From Crossaster papposus (taxonomy: Eukaryota; Echinodermata; Asteroidea; Velatida; Solasteridae): 64,000 nucleotides of DNA. The notes beneath the pieces were generated by a model that was given only the letters and a program-made list of their open reading frames with translations, had not been told where the DNA came from and made no database searches. Made by a program: the position numbers and the translations under genes. Positions 1-10,411 of this stretch are shown here, piece after piece. Location: assembly GCA_037893245.1 (NCBI GenBank), contig JBAIAA010000872.1, forward strand, positions 234,795 to 298,794, read 5' to 3'. The first letter of the stretch is position 1, and each line of letters opens with the position of its first letter.

Positions 1-216
1 CGGGTATCATGCTAAACCGCAATGTCGCGTTGCGGAAAACTCCGTTAAAGATGGAAACAAATTAATATTCAAACCTAGTTTTGTTTATCACTTGCTGGGT
101 TTGCTCTTTCGAAAACACATGATTCAAAGCGATCACAATCTGCTTTTTTATACAAACCATTTTTGGAAAAAGTCATCTTCACTTTTAAATTTGTCCTGAA
201 AACCATCCTTTCCTTA
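1..216. other. Unassigned flank
   Basis: No gene, repeat or exon is supported here. It is AT-rich sequence left of the GC-rich inverted-repeat element that begins near 217. Confidence 0.4.
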
Positions 217-705
217 TACCCCAGTCACAATTGGCTTGCGATGGGTTTGCGATTAGTTTGCGGCGGATTTCTAGGCATTTTCGGCCGGGGCCCCACGAGA
301 CTCCTTGCGGCTGCCGGGTCATTTTTTGGCATCGGGCGGGCATCGAGTTACTTTTAACTCGGACTTAAAACCTGGTGCGGCGTTTCGCATCGCAAACTGA
401 TCGCCAATAAATCGGTCGATGCCTAGCTGATGTCCGGCAGGGCATCGCACACGTCGGGCGGGCGCCGAGCCAAATTTTGGACAACCCAGACAATCAATAT
501 ATCGGCCAGGCGCCGCCCACACGCCGGCCGGGTCCCGCCAGGCGTCCGGCCGACTTGGCGGTGCCTGGCCAGAAATCGGCCGGGGGCCAGACGGCGCCCT
601 GCCGGCGCCCAGCCTGAAATCGGTCATGCATCGGCCGGGGCTCGCAGGGTAAAAAAAGCGGCTCATCTACATCTACACACAGTTTATCACACAAGTTTCA
701 TAGTG

Positions 706-1541
706 CAAGTACTACATTTTAGGCCAACGCGTGAGTAGCGTGTTGTAATTTTGGCAACACGCTGGCAAACGCTAACCAACGCTAGGCCAGCGTTAGCAAC
801 ACGATGAGCGCGTTACTCACACGCTGGGACACGCTGTCATACGCTGAGGAATTTTTTTTCTTTCAAAATAGCTACAATTTCCAGCGTTTGCCAGCGTGTG
901 ACTGCACACGCTGGCGGCGCGTTTTAGATTCGTTACTCACGCGTCGAACACGCTAGGCGATCGTTATCAACCCGCTACTCACACGCTGGCGTACGCCGGC
1001 GTACGCTTGCGACACGCTGGTTATGGCCCTGCCACACCAGGACGTTTTAGGCCAATGCATGAGTAGCGCGTTAAAAATAGTTGATACGCTGGCAATTGCT
1101 GAACTTTCACAGAAAAAGTCAAGTGGAACCGTGATTTCAGCGTGTTCATACAGGTTGATAACGGGTTCATAGCGTATGCCGGCGCGTAAGTAGCGTGTGA
1201 GGAACGCGCTCAGCGTGTAATGAACGCATCACTGATTTATATAAAAAATACGACAGCGGGTCGCCAGCGTGAGAGTAGTGGGTTGGTAACGATCGTCTAG
1301 CGCGTTCGACGCGTAAGTAACGGCCTTCTTGCGCGCCGCTAGCGTGTGCAGTCACACGCTGGCAAACGCTCAAGGTATGTTGAAAAAACGTATTTTTGTC
1401 TCAGCGTGTGACAGCGTGTTCCAGCGTGTGGGTAACGCGCTCAGCGCGTTGCGAACGCTGGCCTAGCGTTGGTCAGCGTTTACCCGCGTGTTGCCGAAAT
1501 TTCAACACGTTGGCCTAAAACGTTCTGGTGTGACAGGGCCA
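706..1541. mobile_element. Harbinger-type MITE, left end decayed
   Basis: The segment 719-1005 is the imperfect reverse complement of 1265-1526. The right end carries the family terminus GTGTGACAGGGCCA followed by TTA (1542-1544). The left terminus is degraded. The body consists of degenerate copies of ACGCT, CGTTACTCACGCGCTGG and their complements. The right arm lies inside the span of the next element (1024-1842), so the two inverted repeats interleave rather than nest. Confidence 0.6.
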
Positions 1542-1842
1542 TTACTGTAGTAGCGCGTCATCTTTTTGTACAACTAATCATGTGTTCGTTGCCGTACGCT
1601 GGCGCGCGTTGGACCGCGCTACTCACGCGCTGGGCAGTCGTTCATCAGTCGTCGAGCGCGTTACTAACGCGTTATTCACGCGCTGGCGAACGCTATGAAC
1701 CCGTTATTAACGCGTTATGGACACGCTGAAATCACGGTTCAACTTGACTTTTTCTGTGGAAGTTCAGCGTTTGCCAGCATATCAACTATTTTTAACGCGC
1801 TACTCACGCGTTGGCCTAAAACGTTCTAGTGTGACAGGGCCA
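1024..1842. mobile_element. PIF/Harbinger-type MITE, 819 bp
   Basis: The left end TGGCCCTGCCACACC (1024) pairs with GTGTGACAGGGCCA ending at 1842. Both sides are flanked by TTA (1021-1023 and 1843-1845), the 3-bp TWA target duplication typical of PIF/Harbinger. The arms match well past the ends: 1024-1145 is the reverse complement of about 1720-1842, and similarity continues to about 1215 and 1650. There is no coding capacity. The interior contains the right arm of the neighbouring element. Confidence 0.75.
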
Positions 1843-2242
1843 TTAAGAAGGTCAGAGGAGAGCTTCTGCCGCCGGCCGTTGATCGCTGGCCACTCGACAG
1901 GCACACTACAGATGCCCGTCCGGCCGCCGTACGACCTGTACGAATTGGTTGGCACCCTGCCGGATACCGCAGGGGTATCGTAAGGACATTAGCAGGGCAC
2001 CGGACGAGTGCCTGCCGGACACCGGCCGATAAACGGGCCAATAATTCGACCCCATTTCCAAGAAAGTCGGCCGATTGCTGGTCGGCGACCCCTCGGGCCC
2101 CGTCATGGCAGCGTACGGGGCACTTTTAATTGTGACTGTGACCGCCATATCGCACGATCTTTCGCCGACCTCTACACGCCGGCCGATGCCTAGAAATCGC
2201 ACACGCCGCCCGGGCTCCGCTTTAATTGTGACTGGGGTATAA

Positions 2243-2524
2243 ATGACTAACGAAACGGAGCGTCTGTATTTAAGTTTGAATGTTGCGCTTGTCATTCCAA
2301 TTTTGTTTCGTTTTGGGGGGTTTATTAAATCACGGATATTCTTATGAATGAACTCATCAAAAAAAAAAAGCCCCTAATGTCAGTATTCATCGGTAATTTC
2401 CGTTTTTTGATCGTCCCTCTGTCGCGGGACAACGCTCATGAATAATGCATTTTATTTAATCTAGATTTGAAAATGGCACATGCGCACAACTGTATGTCGC
2501 TATACACAATGGCAGAAACAGCGG
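2243..2524. other. Unassigned sequence left of tandem unit U1
   Basis: AT-rich sequence between the GC-rich transposon and the first recognisable base of the tandem unit. I see no match elsewhere in the window and no gene. Confidence 0.35.
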
Positions 2525-3642
2525 TGGTATACGTATACGGCAGTGAATATAAGCACAGTGGATAAACACCGTACATGACCCAGACATGACCGATTTTCTC
2601 GTATAGGGAAATATACCAATACAAACAAATTAAAAAGCGTTCATTTACCATCAAAACATGCTTAAAAACTAGCGTCTGCACATGTTTCTTTTTCAAACTG
2701 ATGCAATTTCAGCATTCCGGAGCTTTTTTCGCCGTATATGACTAGCGCCCTCTGTCGACCAATTTTCTACAGCGTTACTACCGTATTATTCGCGTACCAC
2801 GACGGTGATACAAAAAGTGACCCTTTAATATCAGTGTTTTGATTCATTTTTTACAAATTGGAGTTATCAGCTTCCAAATTTTTCCTCAATTTTAAGGAAT
2901 TAAAAAGAAACAAGAATCCTCAAATCTGATAATAACGTTGATGTGCGGCATACACGGGTTATTATTTAAATATTTACTGGGCTCATTTTACGAATAAAAA
3001 AGGCTGTGAATCACTCAACACTGTTGAAGAATGTCATCCCTACTTGCTATTTTACGATTGTTCACACAGTTTTCTTTATTAATAAAGAAATCCAGAGAAC
3101 TCTGTTGTGGAAATACATTTTGTTGTCATCAGCTTCTTGTCACTCGCTTCTTGTCGCAGAGCATTAATTGTTGACGTGGGACCAGTGGTTCGTCATGAGT
3201 AATTGTGGATGCCATGTCCTGTGTTCGCACTCCTGTGTCAACTCTTCAATGTTAGCTTGTTGTAACTCTTTAAATTGTGTAATACACGACGAGGCTAAGA
3301 GCGTCTGTATGCGGGTTGCTGGGTGGGAACTTCGTCAAAAAGAACTGAGTAATGATTTATCATGAAGTATATCATCACATATTAAGTTGCTTTTTCTGAC
3401 AGTCGCTAGTTTTATTTGCTTCAACTCATTTGTCCACTTTTATGATTCCCCTCCCACTGAAATATTGGTTCCCCTACAAATTTAATCCCATAGTTATGCC
3501 GCTGTTTTCCCCACGGACCATTGTGGTCCAATATAGAAACTATATTTTTTGTATGGCAACATTCAGTACCGAAGTCAGTACGAACGCGGTGTCACATTTT
3601 ACTTGTTGGTATGTCTGTAAACTTCACACTTTGGTAGGTCTT

Positions 3643-4255
3643 CATCCTGAGCCACGCAGCGGTTTTACGCGCTTTCTACCAATACTAATAGCGCTCAAAG
3701 CCCTGCGGACATACGGCAAGATCATAGTTATTAGCGCAAAAAATCATGCGCCCAATCAGGGCCTCCGTTAAAAAACAGACCAATGCATTTTCCCAAACCC
3801 AGGCTTTGGATCCGTCTGGGGCTACAGCCTATTGCTAAACTGTATGAAAAAAGCAAGAGACGAAGACAAATCTGGGGTTCGAAAAACAGCCAAAGGCATG
3901 CGAACCAACGCGCATTTCTATTGGTCCATTCGCTTGGACATCTGAGGTGTTCTCACAATGTTCATCCTCCCACGTACAAATTAAAATTAATCGGAAAAAT
4001 TGTAGAAATTAACGTGCAGAACGTGAAATAAAACCTTGCTATTGTATATTATACAGAATAAGAAACATAAAAGACTGAAAAGCTACGTAAACGCCAATAA
4101 AATTAAATATAGTGGTAGAAATTGTCATTTTACCAGGTGTGGACGTTCATTTCATGTATTAGCCAACTTGTTTAATGATTGCTGCAAAAGTCCGCAGGGT
4201 TTGAGCCTGAGGGCGACAATTCGAGAGCCCGTTAAACTCTGCGCGGCTCAGGATG
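3643..4255. mobile_element. 613-bp TIR transposon with 9-bp target duplication
   Basis: The ends are CATCCTGAGCCACGCAG (3643) and GCGCGGCTCAGGATG (ending 4255), which are inverted. The flanks repeat GTAGGTCTT exactly (3634-3642 and 4256-4264). The paralogous U2 site near 21815 has a single GTAGGTCTT and no insert, so both ends are set by direct comparison. A 9-bp duplication fits Mutator-like elements, but the termini do not let me name the superfamily. The three short open frames inside show no recognisable domain. Confidence 0.8.
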
Positions 4256-4363
4256 GTAGGTCTTTGAACATATCCTCGGCCATTGTGTATCTACAGAGAA
4301 AAAAAAGGTGAACAGTCAATATCTTATGAAAATGAGACGAAAGGCTCCTAATAGTAAAAGAAA

Positions 4364-4413
4364 CCCCCCCCCCCAAAAAAAAAAAAAAAACACCCAACAA
4401 CAACAACAACAAC
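4364..4413. repeat. Poly-C/poly-A tract and (CAA)n
   Basis: A run of C followed by a run of A and then CAACAACAA. The same junction occurs, with longer runs, in U2 near 21929 and in U3 near 60880, so the tract is ancestral and has changed length independently. Confidence 0.9.
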
Positions 4414-4571
4414 GTACCGCGGTACTGTAATCTAAAAGGTTACACATGACATTTCAAATAAACTTAATTTTGGAACTTTATAATTAGTTTACAAACAAAA
4501 CATACCATCTCAAACTTTCCTAGAGTTATTTCATGCACCCAATTAAACTCGATATGTGCAATGCATGCGCC

Positions 4572-4574
4572 TAA
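4572..4574. other. Empty target site of the U3 Harbinger MITE
   Basis: The sequence GCATGCGCCTAAGATCAGAACG is the uninterrupted counterpart of the U3 locus, where a 714-bp element sits between two copies of TAA (61075-61077 and 61792-61794). Confidence 0.8.
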
Positions 4575-5244
4575 GATCAGAACGTGTGGTGCATGTGCGC
4601 GTTTGCTGTACACACGAACAAGATATTTCCTTTATTCGTGGATTGTCAACAGAGGGCGCTGTTTTTTCTCTCAGCCGCTAGTTTTCTGATGAACAGGCCG
4701 GCACAAAATGATTAATTTTTAGACTAAAAGGGATCTTGCGGGATTTTCGCGTTATTTTCTCTTTACTAACAAGGAGTCACTCTATCGGTTTATGCCGAAA
4801 AATTTACCAAAATCCGTGGCCCATGGTGGCCTATTGAAAAAACGTGTAACATTTTGGTTCAATTGTATATTTTTAACCTAAATTAGCAAAACAAGTTTGT
4901 TGTCTAAGCTTATTTAACTTACCTTTCGCTATATATATTACAATAAATCATACATCAAACGAGAGAGTAAACAGAGTGGCTTCAGGTGAAATAGGTCATT
5001 GAAGACAAGACGTCAGGTTTGTGGGCACCGCAACTCCTAATAAACCGTGTACTCAATTTAGATTTGTCATTAAATAAAGAGGCTAGGTTGTAAAATGTCA
5101 ATATTAAAGTGAATTAATCTTTAAAATCATTTTGTTTTGTGATATAAACCATGTGATCAGGTATGTGGGGGAAAAGAAATAACAAAAACAGGGGAAAAAA
5201 TCGGGTGAAATGTCTGGGTCTTAAACTACTGTGTTATTTATGAT

Positions 5245-5889
5245 ATTTTCAAATTCACTTCAGATTATACCGAAAAGTATTTGATAAAGCGTATGGTGCT
5301 GCCAGTGCTGCCTTCTGTACCCAATGTACACATACAACGACTGCAGCGGTTACAAAACTGGGCCGCACGTTTAGTTTTTGCTGTCAACCGCAAGCATGAT
5401 CCCATACCCTTGATGCATTCGCTACACTGGTTACCAATACAACAAAGAATAATGTTCAAGCATTTATTATTTGTCTACAAATCCTTTCATAACCTTGCTC
5501 CAGTCTATTTATCAGACTGCTTGTTAAAATATGTTCCAAGAAGAAATAATCTGAGATCTGGAGATGATATCCTACGACTTGAATATCCTAGAACAAGAGT
5601 ACAAGCCGGTGATATAACTTTCACTGTATGTGCCTCCCGTGCATGGAACAATCTCCCGATCTCAGTTAGATCTTCTACCTCTGTAAATAACTTCAAAAAA
5701 TCTTTGAAAACGCATCTTTTTGTATAATTTTCCTACCTTTGTATTATTCTGCAATCATTGTTTCAATTGTTAGTTTTAATGTAACTATTTTATTGTAAGT
5801 ATATCTAAGTAACATTTTATAATTGTACGCGCTTTGAGCCTTTTGGGAAAAGCGCATTATAAATATTAATGTAATGTAATGTAATGTAA
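5245..5889 (+). mobile_element. 5'-truncated CR1/L2-like LINE copy
   Basis: The copy has only the last part of the reverse transcriptase frame, a short 3' UTR with a TTTGAGCC...GCGC stretch, and a terminal microsatellite of TAATG units (about 5868-5889). Short simple-repeat tails in place of poly-A are typical of CR1/L2 clade LINEs. I do not find it at the corresponding places in U2 and U3, so it probably inserted in U1 after duplication. The 5' junction is approximate. Confidence 0.75.
5281..5727 (+). pseudogene. C-terminal fragment of a CR1/L2-type reverse transcriptase
   Basis: The frame is open for about 148 codons and ends at TAA. It contains the hallmark C-terminal segments of this LINE group in order: IQRLQRLQNWAARLVF, HWLPIQQRIMFK, a FVYKSFHNLAP block, an ASRAWNNLPISVR block and a final FKKSLKTHLF. 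The YxDD catalytic core, fingers and endonuclease are absent, so it cannot be active. The ATG at its start is only the first in frame after the truncation point and not a real initiation codon. Confidence 0.85.
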
Positions 5890-6613
5890 GATGCCACACG
5901 ACTTGGATGGTGCGTTGAAGGACTACAACAGTGCACAAGGAGAGGAGTGTGAAAAGATTGCCCAAATCGGTGGAAAACTGGTGGTTGCTTTGCGTACACC
6001 GTTAATAAAGAGAGTGCACAAGAGACACAGGTAACTCGTGTTTATTGATGCCTCTGGAGGTATGGACCGCTATGATTGTAGGGATTTCATGCTACTTACC
6101 CATAGGCCTAGTTGTTGTGGAGGCTTGCCATTGGGATACAATGCAGCTAAAAAACGACTGAAATTTCAACTTAATTTCTCCTGAGCTACCACTGAGAACC
6201 AGGCTATCGCCAGATCAGGATTCTTCATATCCACAAACAAAACTTAGCAAAATCACGCTAAGTAATCAGGAGCTATCGCTCGGTCGTACGTGCTATCGCA
6301 CTTTATAGGTCTGTCTGCCTAAAGGTAACTTAGAACGTTACCTGCCCCAGTGCACATAAAATGTACATAAGGTAATTAGGTCAGACTTATTAACATGTAG
6401 TTGAACAAACGGTATCAAACATACACTTGGCGTAAAATATCGCCCTCAAATTGTGACACAGTTTCACGTAATTCTGCGGCTCAGGCAACATACACAATAA
6501 TTATTGCGTAGCCTGCGCTTTTGCGCACTCAATTTAGGAGGCATTGCAACAAGTGTCCGTCTTTACATGTTTTTTCATTCTGAATCGGGGTAAAAATACA
6601 ACAGTTTTCAGTC
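5890..6613. other. Intergenic, no supported gene
   Basis: AT-rich unique-looking sequence between the LINE tail and the THAP fragment. No exon, RNA gene or terminal repeat was recognised. Confidence 0.35.
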
Positions 6614-6790
6614 ATGCCGACTAGGTGTAGAAAAACTACCAAGGATGGAGTAAGCCTCTATTTGTTTCCGGCTAATCCTAAATAGCGGAGGATTTGGACA
6701 GCCAAAGTAAAGCTTACCAGAGCAAAGTGGTCCGGGTCTAGTGATTTTCGATCCTCTGCAGCGATCATTTTGAGCGGTCGTGCTTCGACC
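6614..6790 (+). pseudogene. THAP-domain fragment, broken
   Basis: Translation from ATG 6614 gives MPTRC, then KTTKDGVSLYLFP, then RRIWTAKVKLTRAKWSGSSD, and after a frame change LCSDHFERSCF. This is the order of a THAP zinc-binding module: first Cys near the N-terminus, the FP motif, a conserved Trp, then the C-x2-H pair of the C2CH site. Three defects are visible: part of the segment after the first Cys is missing (the second Cys is not seen), an in-frame TAG lies at 6683-6685, and a frameshift precedes the CSDH part. THAP domains are DNA-binding modules of P-element-like transposases and of domesticated host factors. Nothing further downstream is recognisable. Confidence 0.7.
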
Positions 6791-7700
6791 TATATCTTTT
6801 TCCTCGCTCGGGTCCGTTAAGAAATACTGTGATTCGAATCAGACGAATCGATATCAGTACTGTTTTTCTCGGATTCACAAAAAAACGAGGAAGAACTTTC
6901 ACGATCGTCCATGTGAAATTCGATTATCGTGGGTACATTAACACACAACAATGTGTGCGACCGTGGCCACGCGAATCCGTCTCGTACCTAGACGTCGCGT
7001 ACCGACTATCGAGAATTTGTCTGGGTTCTGCCTCGGTTTACGTCACTCATTTTGAGTGGCCGCGAAGTTTAAAAAGGAGGGTCAATTTTTGGACGGCAAA
7101 TTACCACACTAAACGTACACTAGAACCAGTTTTTATTCACATTTAATACACATACATCTATTAATTAAAAACAAAAATTGCGTAATGAAAATGTTACACT
7201 GCGTGTTTTCTTTAATATGAGCAGGTCATAAAGCAAGTCTCGAAACTAAGCAAATAAATCGTGAAAACAGAAAATAATAGAGGGAAATAAGAAACAAGTT
7301 GATCTTTAAACTTAAATTTACTTTACCCACGTTGTTTTATAGTCTGCACTTTGAATATTTTGAATTTCCATGAGAGGTTTAGCTACAAAGCAACAAGCGA
7401 ATACAAAACCAAAATGTCTTACAAAGCTAAATCGAAGTGACTCTAACTAAAAGTTGACCTTAAAGGAATTATTATTTCTTTAGAAATTCACAACACGAAT
7501 TCAAAACAATTCCCCTTTGCATGTTTGCTCATACTAGAAAATATCTAAACAGCGCAAAATATAAACAGTAAGATGTTTTGTCTGTATCGTCTGATTTAAT
7601 TCAGTTACTAACATCCTAAATAAATGTTTAAAATAATAAATGTTTATTTCGAAATGATTACATGTTAATTTAATGTAAACCATACGATTCTAATATACAA
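6791..7700. other. AT-rich intergenic stretch
   Basis: The 105-codon frame at 6829-7146 shows no known domain. From about 7210 the sequence matches U2 near 23490 (the CATAAAGCAAGTCT block), so the right part belongs to the common unit. No gene is supported. Confidence 0.35.
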
Positions 7701-7701
7701 C

Positions 7702-7724
7702 CAATATATATATATATATATAGT
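7702..7724. repeat. (AT)n microsatellite
   Basis: A run of TA dinucleotides. The U2 paralogue near 23870 lacks the expansion. Confidence 0.85.
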
Positions 7725-8168
7725 ATATTTCTGTTTTTGATACACAATAGAGCAATATTCAACGTTAAACCAGAGACAATTACTCGACTATTCAAATTTT
7801 TGAACAGTCACTGCAGCAGGTAAACGATTTGATTCATAACCAGAAGACTCGACTTGACTTGAGCAAAAGCTAATAACACTTGAGCCTCAAAAATACAATC
7901 CAAACGTTGCAGACAATAATTATATTGGCAATGATTTACACGGTGCAAAATGCATGTTCGCGTCACTTCGCAAATACAGTACGGTGAACATGCAGCCGAT
8001 ATCGTGTACACACATACACCGTGTCACGACCCGGACTCCCACCTTGTGGTTCTGTTGCACACAAAATATACTATCTTGAAACTGGGCTTAAAACACGTTT
8101 TCCAATTCAAGGTTTCATCATTGCTTTCGTGTGATTGCTTAAAATACCAATAAATGACATTGTTCTTG

Positions 8169-8174
8169 TTTATT
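8169..8174 (-). promoter_or_regulatory. Candidate polyadenylation signal, U1 F5/8C gene
   Basis: TTTATT on the plus strand is AATAAA on the minus strand, just beyond the minisatellite. The U2 copy has the same hexamer in the same position (24314-24319). Its use is inferred from position only. Confidence 0.5.
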
Positions 8175-8182
8175 ATTGACTT

Positions 8183-8615
8183 AATTCGACTCGACTATAC
8201 ACAACTCGACTCGGCTATGCACTGTGGCACAACACGACTCGACTCGACTATACACCGTGACACGACGGGACTCGACTATACACTGTGGCACGACACGACT
8301 CGACTCGTTAATACACTGTGACTCGACTCGACTCGACTTCGAGTATACATGTGACACGACTCAACTCGACTATACACTGTGGCATGACACAACTTGACTC
8401 GACTATGCACTGTGCGTGGCACGACACGACTCTACACTATGACACGACGGGAATCGACTATACACTGTGGCACGACACGTTAATGCATTTTGACTCGACT
8501 CGACTCGACTACACAATGACACGTCTCAACTATGCACTGACACGACTCAACTCGATTTTCTAACCGAATGACTCGATTCGCCTCGAGTCACTTTTTGTTT
8601 AAATGACTCGACTCT
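8183..8615. repeat. Minisatellite in the presumed 3' UTR (U1)
   Basis: Degenerate tandem units of about 30 bp built from GACTCGACTATACACTGTGG and CACGACACGACTCGACTC, interspersed with short (ACTCG)n runs. It lies between the stop codon of the minus-strand F5/8C gene (8634-8636) and an AATAAA (8169-8174), so it would be transcribed as 3' UTR. U2 has a homologous array in the same place. Confidence 0.85.
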
Positions 8616-8633
8616 ACATTGTAAGTAGTCTGA

Positions 8634-8771
8634 CTAATAGCAGCCAATCACTTCAAACCTCATACAGCAGTGTTCGTACCATGCATTGGGGTAAATGCGC
8701 AGGATTCTGGTGCGCAAGGCAGACTGAAATCGAGTGGTTACCATGGTGTTCATGTCCTTGTTACCAGGGAA
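8634..8771 (-). CDS. F5/8C-domain gene, U1 copy, last exon (C-terminal third of the domain)
   Basis: The minus-strand acceptor TTTACAG precedes the exon at 8771. Translation starts FPGNKDMNTMVTTRF, continues through ILRIYPNAWYEHCCMRFEV and ends IGCY plus TAG. These are the closing strands of an F5/8 type C (discoidin) domain: the GN.D.NT turn, the R(I)LRIYP..W strand and the terminal Cys that pairs with the Cys at the start of the domain. The phase-0 junction with exon 8906-9111 restores a continuous frame. The frame is open and the homologous U2 exon differs mostly by substitutions, which suggests a real gene. F5/8C domains are extracellular glycan- or phospholipid-binding modules; the ligand here cannot be told. 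Confidence 0.82.
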   Translation of the reverse strand, partial: FPGNKDMNTMVTTRFQSALRTRILRIYPNAWYEHCCMRFEVIGCY

Positions 8772-8905
8772 CTGTAAACCAAAAAGAATACAGGAATGGT
8801 GTGTATGTTGGGAAAGGTTTAAATTTAGTCATGTATTAATTAGTACACGTAATGGCGTATAGTAGTTACAATAAATCTGTTGCCATTTTCTAGTTTTAAA
8901 CCTAC

Positions 8906-9111
8906 CTGTATTGGTGTGCCGTCTGCGTTAGTCATTTTATGCCAGGTATGACTGTCATCACTGTACGCGGTCACTTGGTACTTCGTCACAAATCTGTTGA
9001 AATCTCCGCGCCCCTGGGTGATCAAACCAGTGATGGTGACTGCACCAAGGAAGTCAACCTGTATCCATGGACTGGTATCAGTGGTTTCACCACACCATGC
9101 TGCAGCGTACC
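8906..9111 (-). CDS. F5/8C-domain gene, U1 copy, middle exon
   Basis: Bounded by acceptor TTTAACAG and donor CAG|GTAGGT on the minus strand. The translation GYAAAWCGETTDTSPWIQVDF, then GAVTITGLITQGRGD, FVTKYQVTAYSDDSHTWHKM and ADGTPIQ, is the core of an F5/8C domain (AWC, PWIQVD, ITGLITQG, YQV.YSDD...W). The exon is 206 nt: it starts with two bases of a Gly codon completed from the previous exon and ends in phase 0. It is 9 nt shorter than the U2 exon, entirely as in-frame differences. Reading on past the donor gives a stop soon after, which supports splicing. Confidence 0.85.
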
Positions 9112-10411
9112 CTGTTAAACGTGAACAACTTTGCTTAATGTTTACGCTTAAAGGTTTTTGAGTATGATGTTCTGATTTGTTTGTAATTAAAGCGATGATT
9201 TCTACTTACAAAATATACATGTATTTCGTTTATTCAAAGCACAGATTGAAGCTATACTAATCCAATAACTGTATTGGAAACAAAAAGCCTTAATACTTTG
9301 TGTTTACTGTCTCATACGATCCATGTGTGACGCGAAGCTCGTGTGTGTCAGAATGCTGCTTGTCCAAAACAGGTTGATATTGGGTATACCACATATAAAA
9401 TATGTTCTAACGATGGAAATTGATGCTATATCATCATGACGTCATAAGTGATATTTGGAAACACTCTCAGATAGCACAAGTCGTTATATTAACGTTCAAA
9501 GTGGTTCATGTAGTTGATAATGATTTTGGTTTATAGTAACGTTAAACAAACGTTCACTTAAAGTCAGTTTTGTAAAAGTTATCAATTCGTATATTTAAAG
9601 GTAGGATACACCATTGGTAATTGTTTAAATTATCAAGAATGGGTGAATTTAGAGAGTTGTATTTTATAGCAAATATCTTTTAAATGTTTAAAGATTTACA
9701 ATCGTGGATGGAAAAAAAAGCATGGAAAACGGCGTTCGTGTTCAATTTCCTTTTTTTTAAAACAAACTATTACAGGATATATCTAGCGCCAACATTTTGC
9801 TGGATGCCTAGAATCATTAATTACTTTTAAAAAGGAAGACATTTCCATTTCCTAATAATTCGGTAGTAAAATTTTTCAATATCTGCAAATGGTATATCCT
9901 ACATTTAAGTATATGTTGTTTTAACGTAGATTTATGTGGTTACATGCTTCTGTGAATTTAGGAGTTAATTTTTCAACATTGATCGAATGTTATCATATTA
10001 GTACCAAAGATTCTTCTTCCGTAATCCTTTTAGCGTTAACAAAAGCGTTTTCATTCGGTTTGCACGTTCAAACATTGCGTCACCGACACCACGAAGTAGC
10101 ACTCATGTACACACAGCGCATAGTTTTGGTTTGAAGATAAATGCGTTTATATGTTTGAAAGGTTATTATCCCGCGAATTAAATATGAATAGAAAACCTGT
10201 TCTGGATTTATATAAAGTACTACATTAAAACGCCATGAACGAGTTACTTATGTTTTCATGGGTTAATTAATTTTAAACTACTCTTGTGACGTCACTCTAT
10301 TCAGAAAAGTGTCGATTATTTTAAAGAATGTACAGTTAACTGTACATTCTTTTAAGAATTAACAGAAAAAGAACGACCCAGTGGACACAGAAATTGCTAT
10401 TGTTATATTTA

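Larger units (their letters stand above)
217..2239. mobile_element. GC-rich TIR transposon carrying nested Harbinger elements
   Basis: The outer ends are inverted copies: the left end reads TACCCCAGTCACAATT, and the right end near 2224-2239 is its reverse complement. Both are flanked by TA (215-216 and 2240-2241), which suggests a TA target duplication. Inside the ends both arms are GC-rich and share inverted blocks such as GCGGATTTCTAGGCAT on the left against ATGCCTAGAAATCGC on the right. This contrasts sharply with the AT-rich surroundings. The centre (about 700-1845) is occupied by a different inverted-repeat family. No transposase reading frame is visible, so this is probably a non-autonomous element; its superfamily is not assigned. 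The short open frames here are chance products of high GC. Confidence 0.65.

Noticed and set aside
706..1842. Regularly spaced short repeats that look CRISPR-like
   Set aside because: Repeats are degenerate, on both strands, without constant spacers, and belong to inverted-repeat transposons in eukaryotic DNA.
8183..8615. Open frame of 81 codons within the minisatellite (MTRLDST-type repeats)
   Set aside because: A by-product of a tandem repeat; no start context and not kept in the U2 array.
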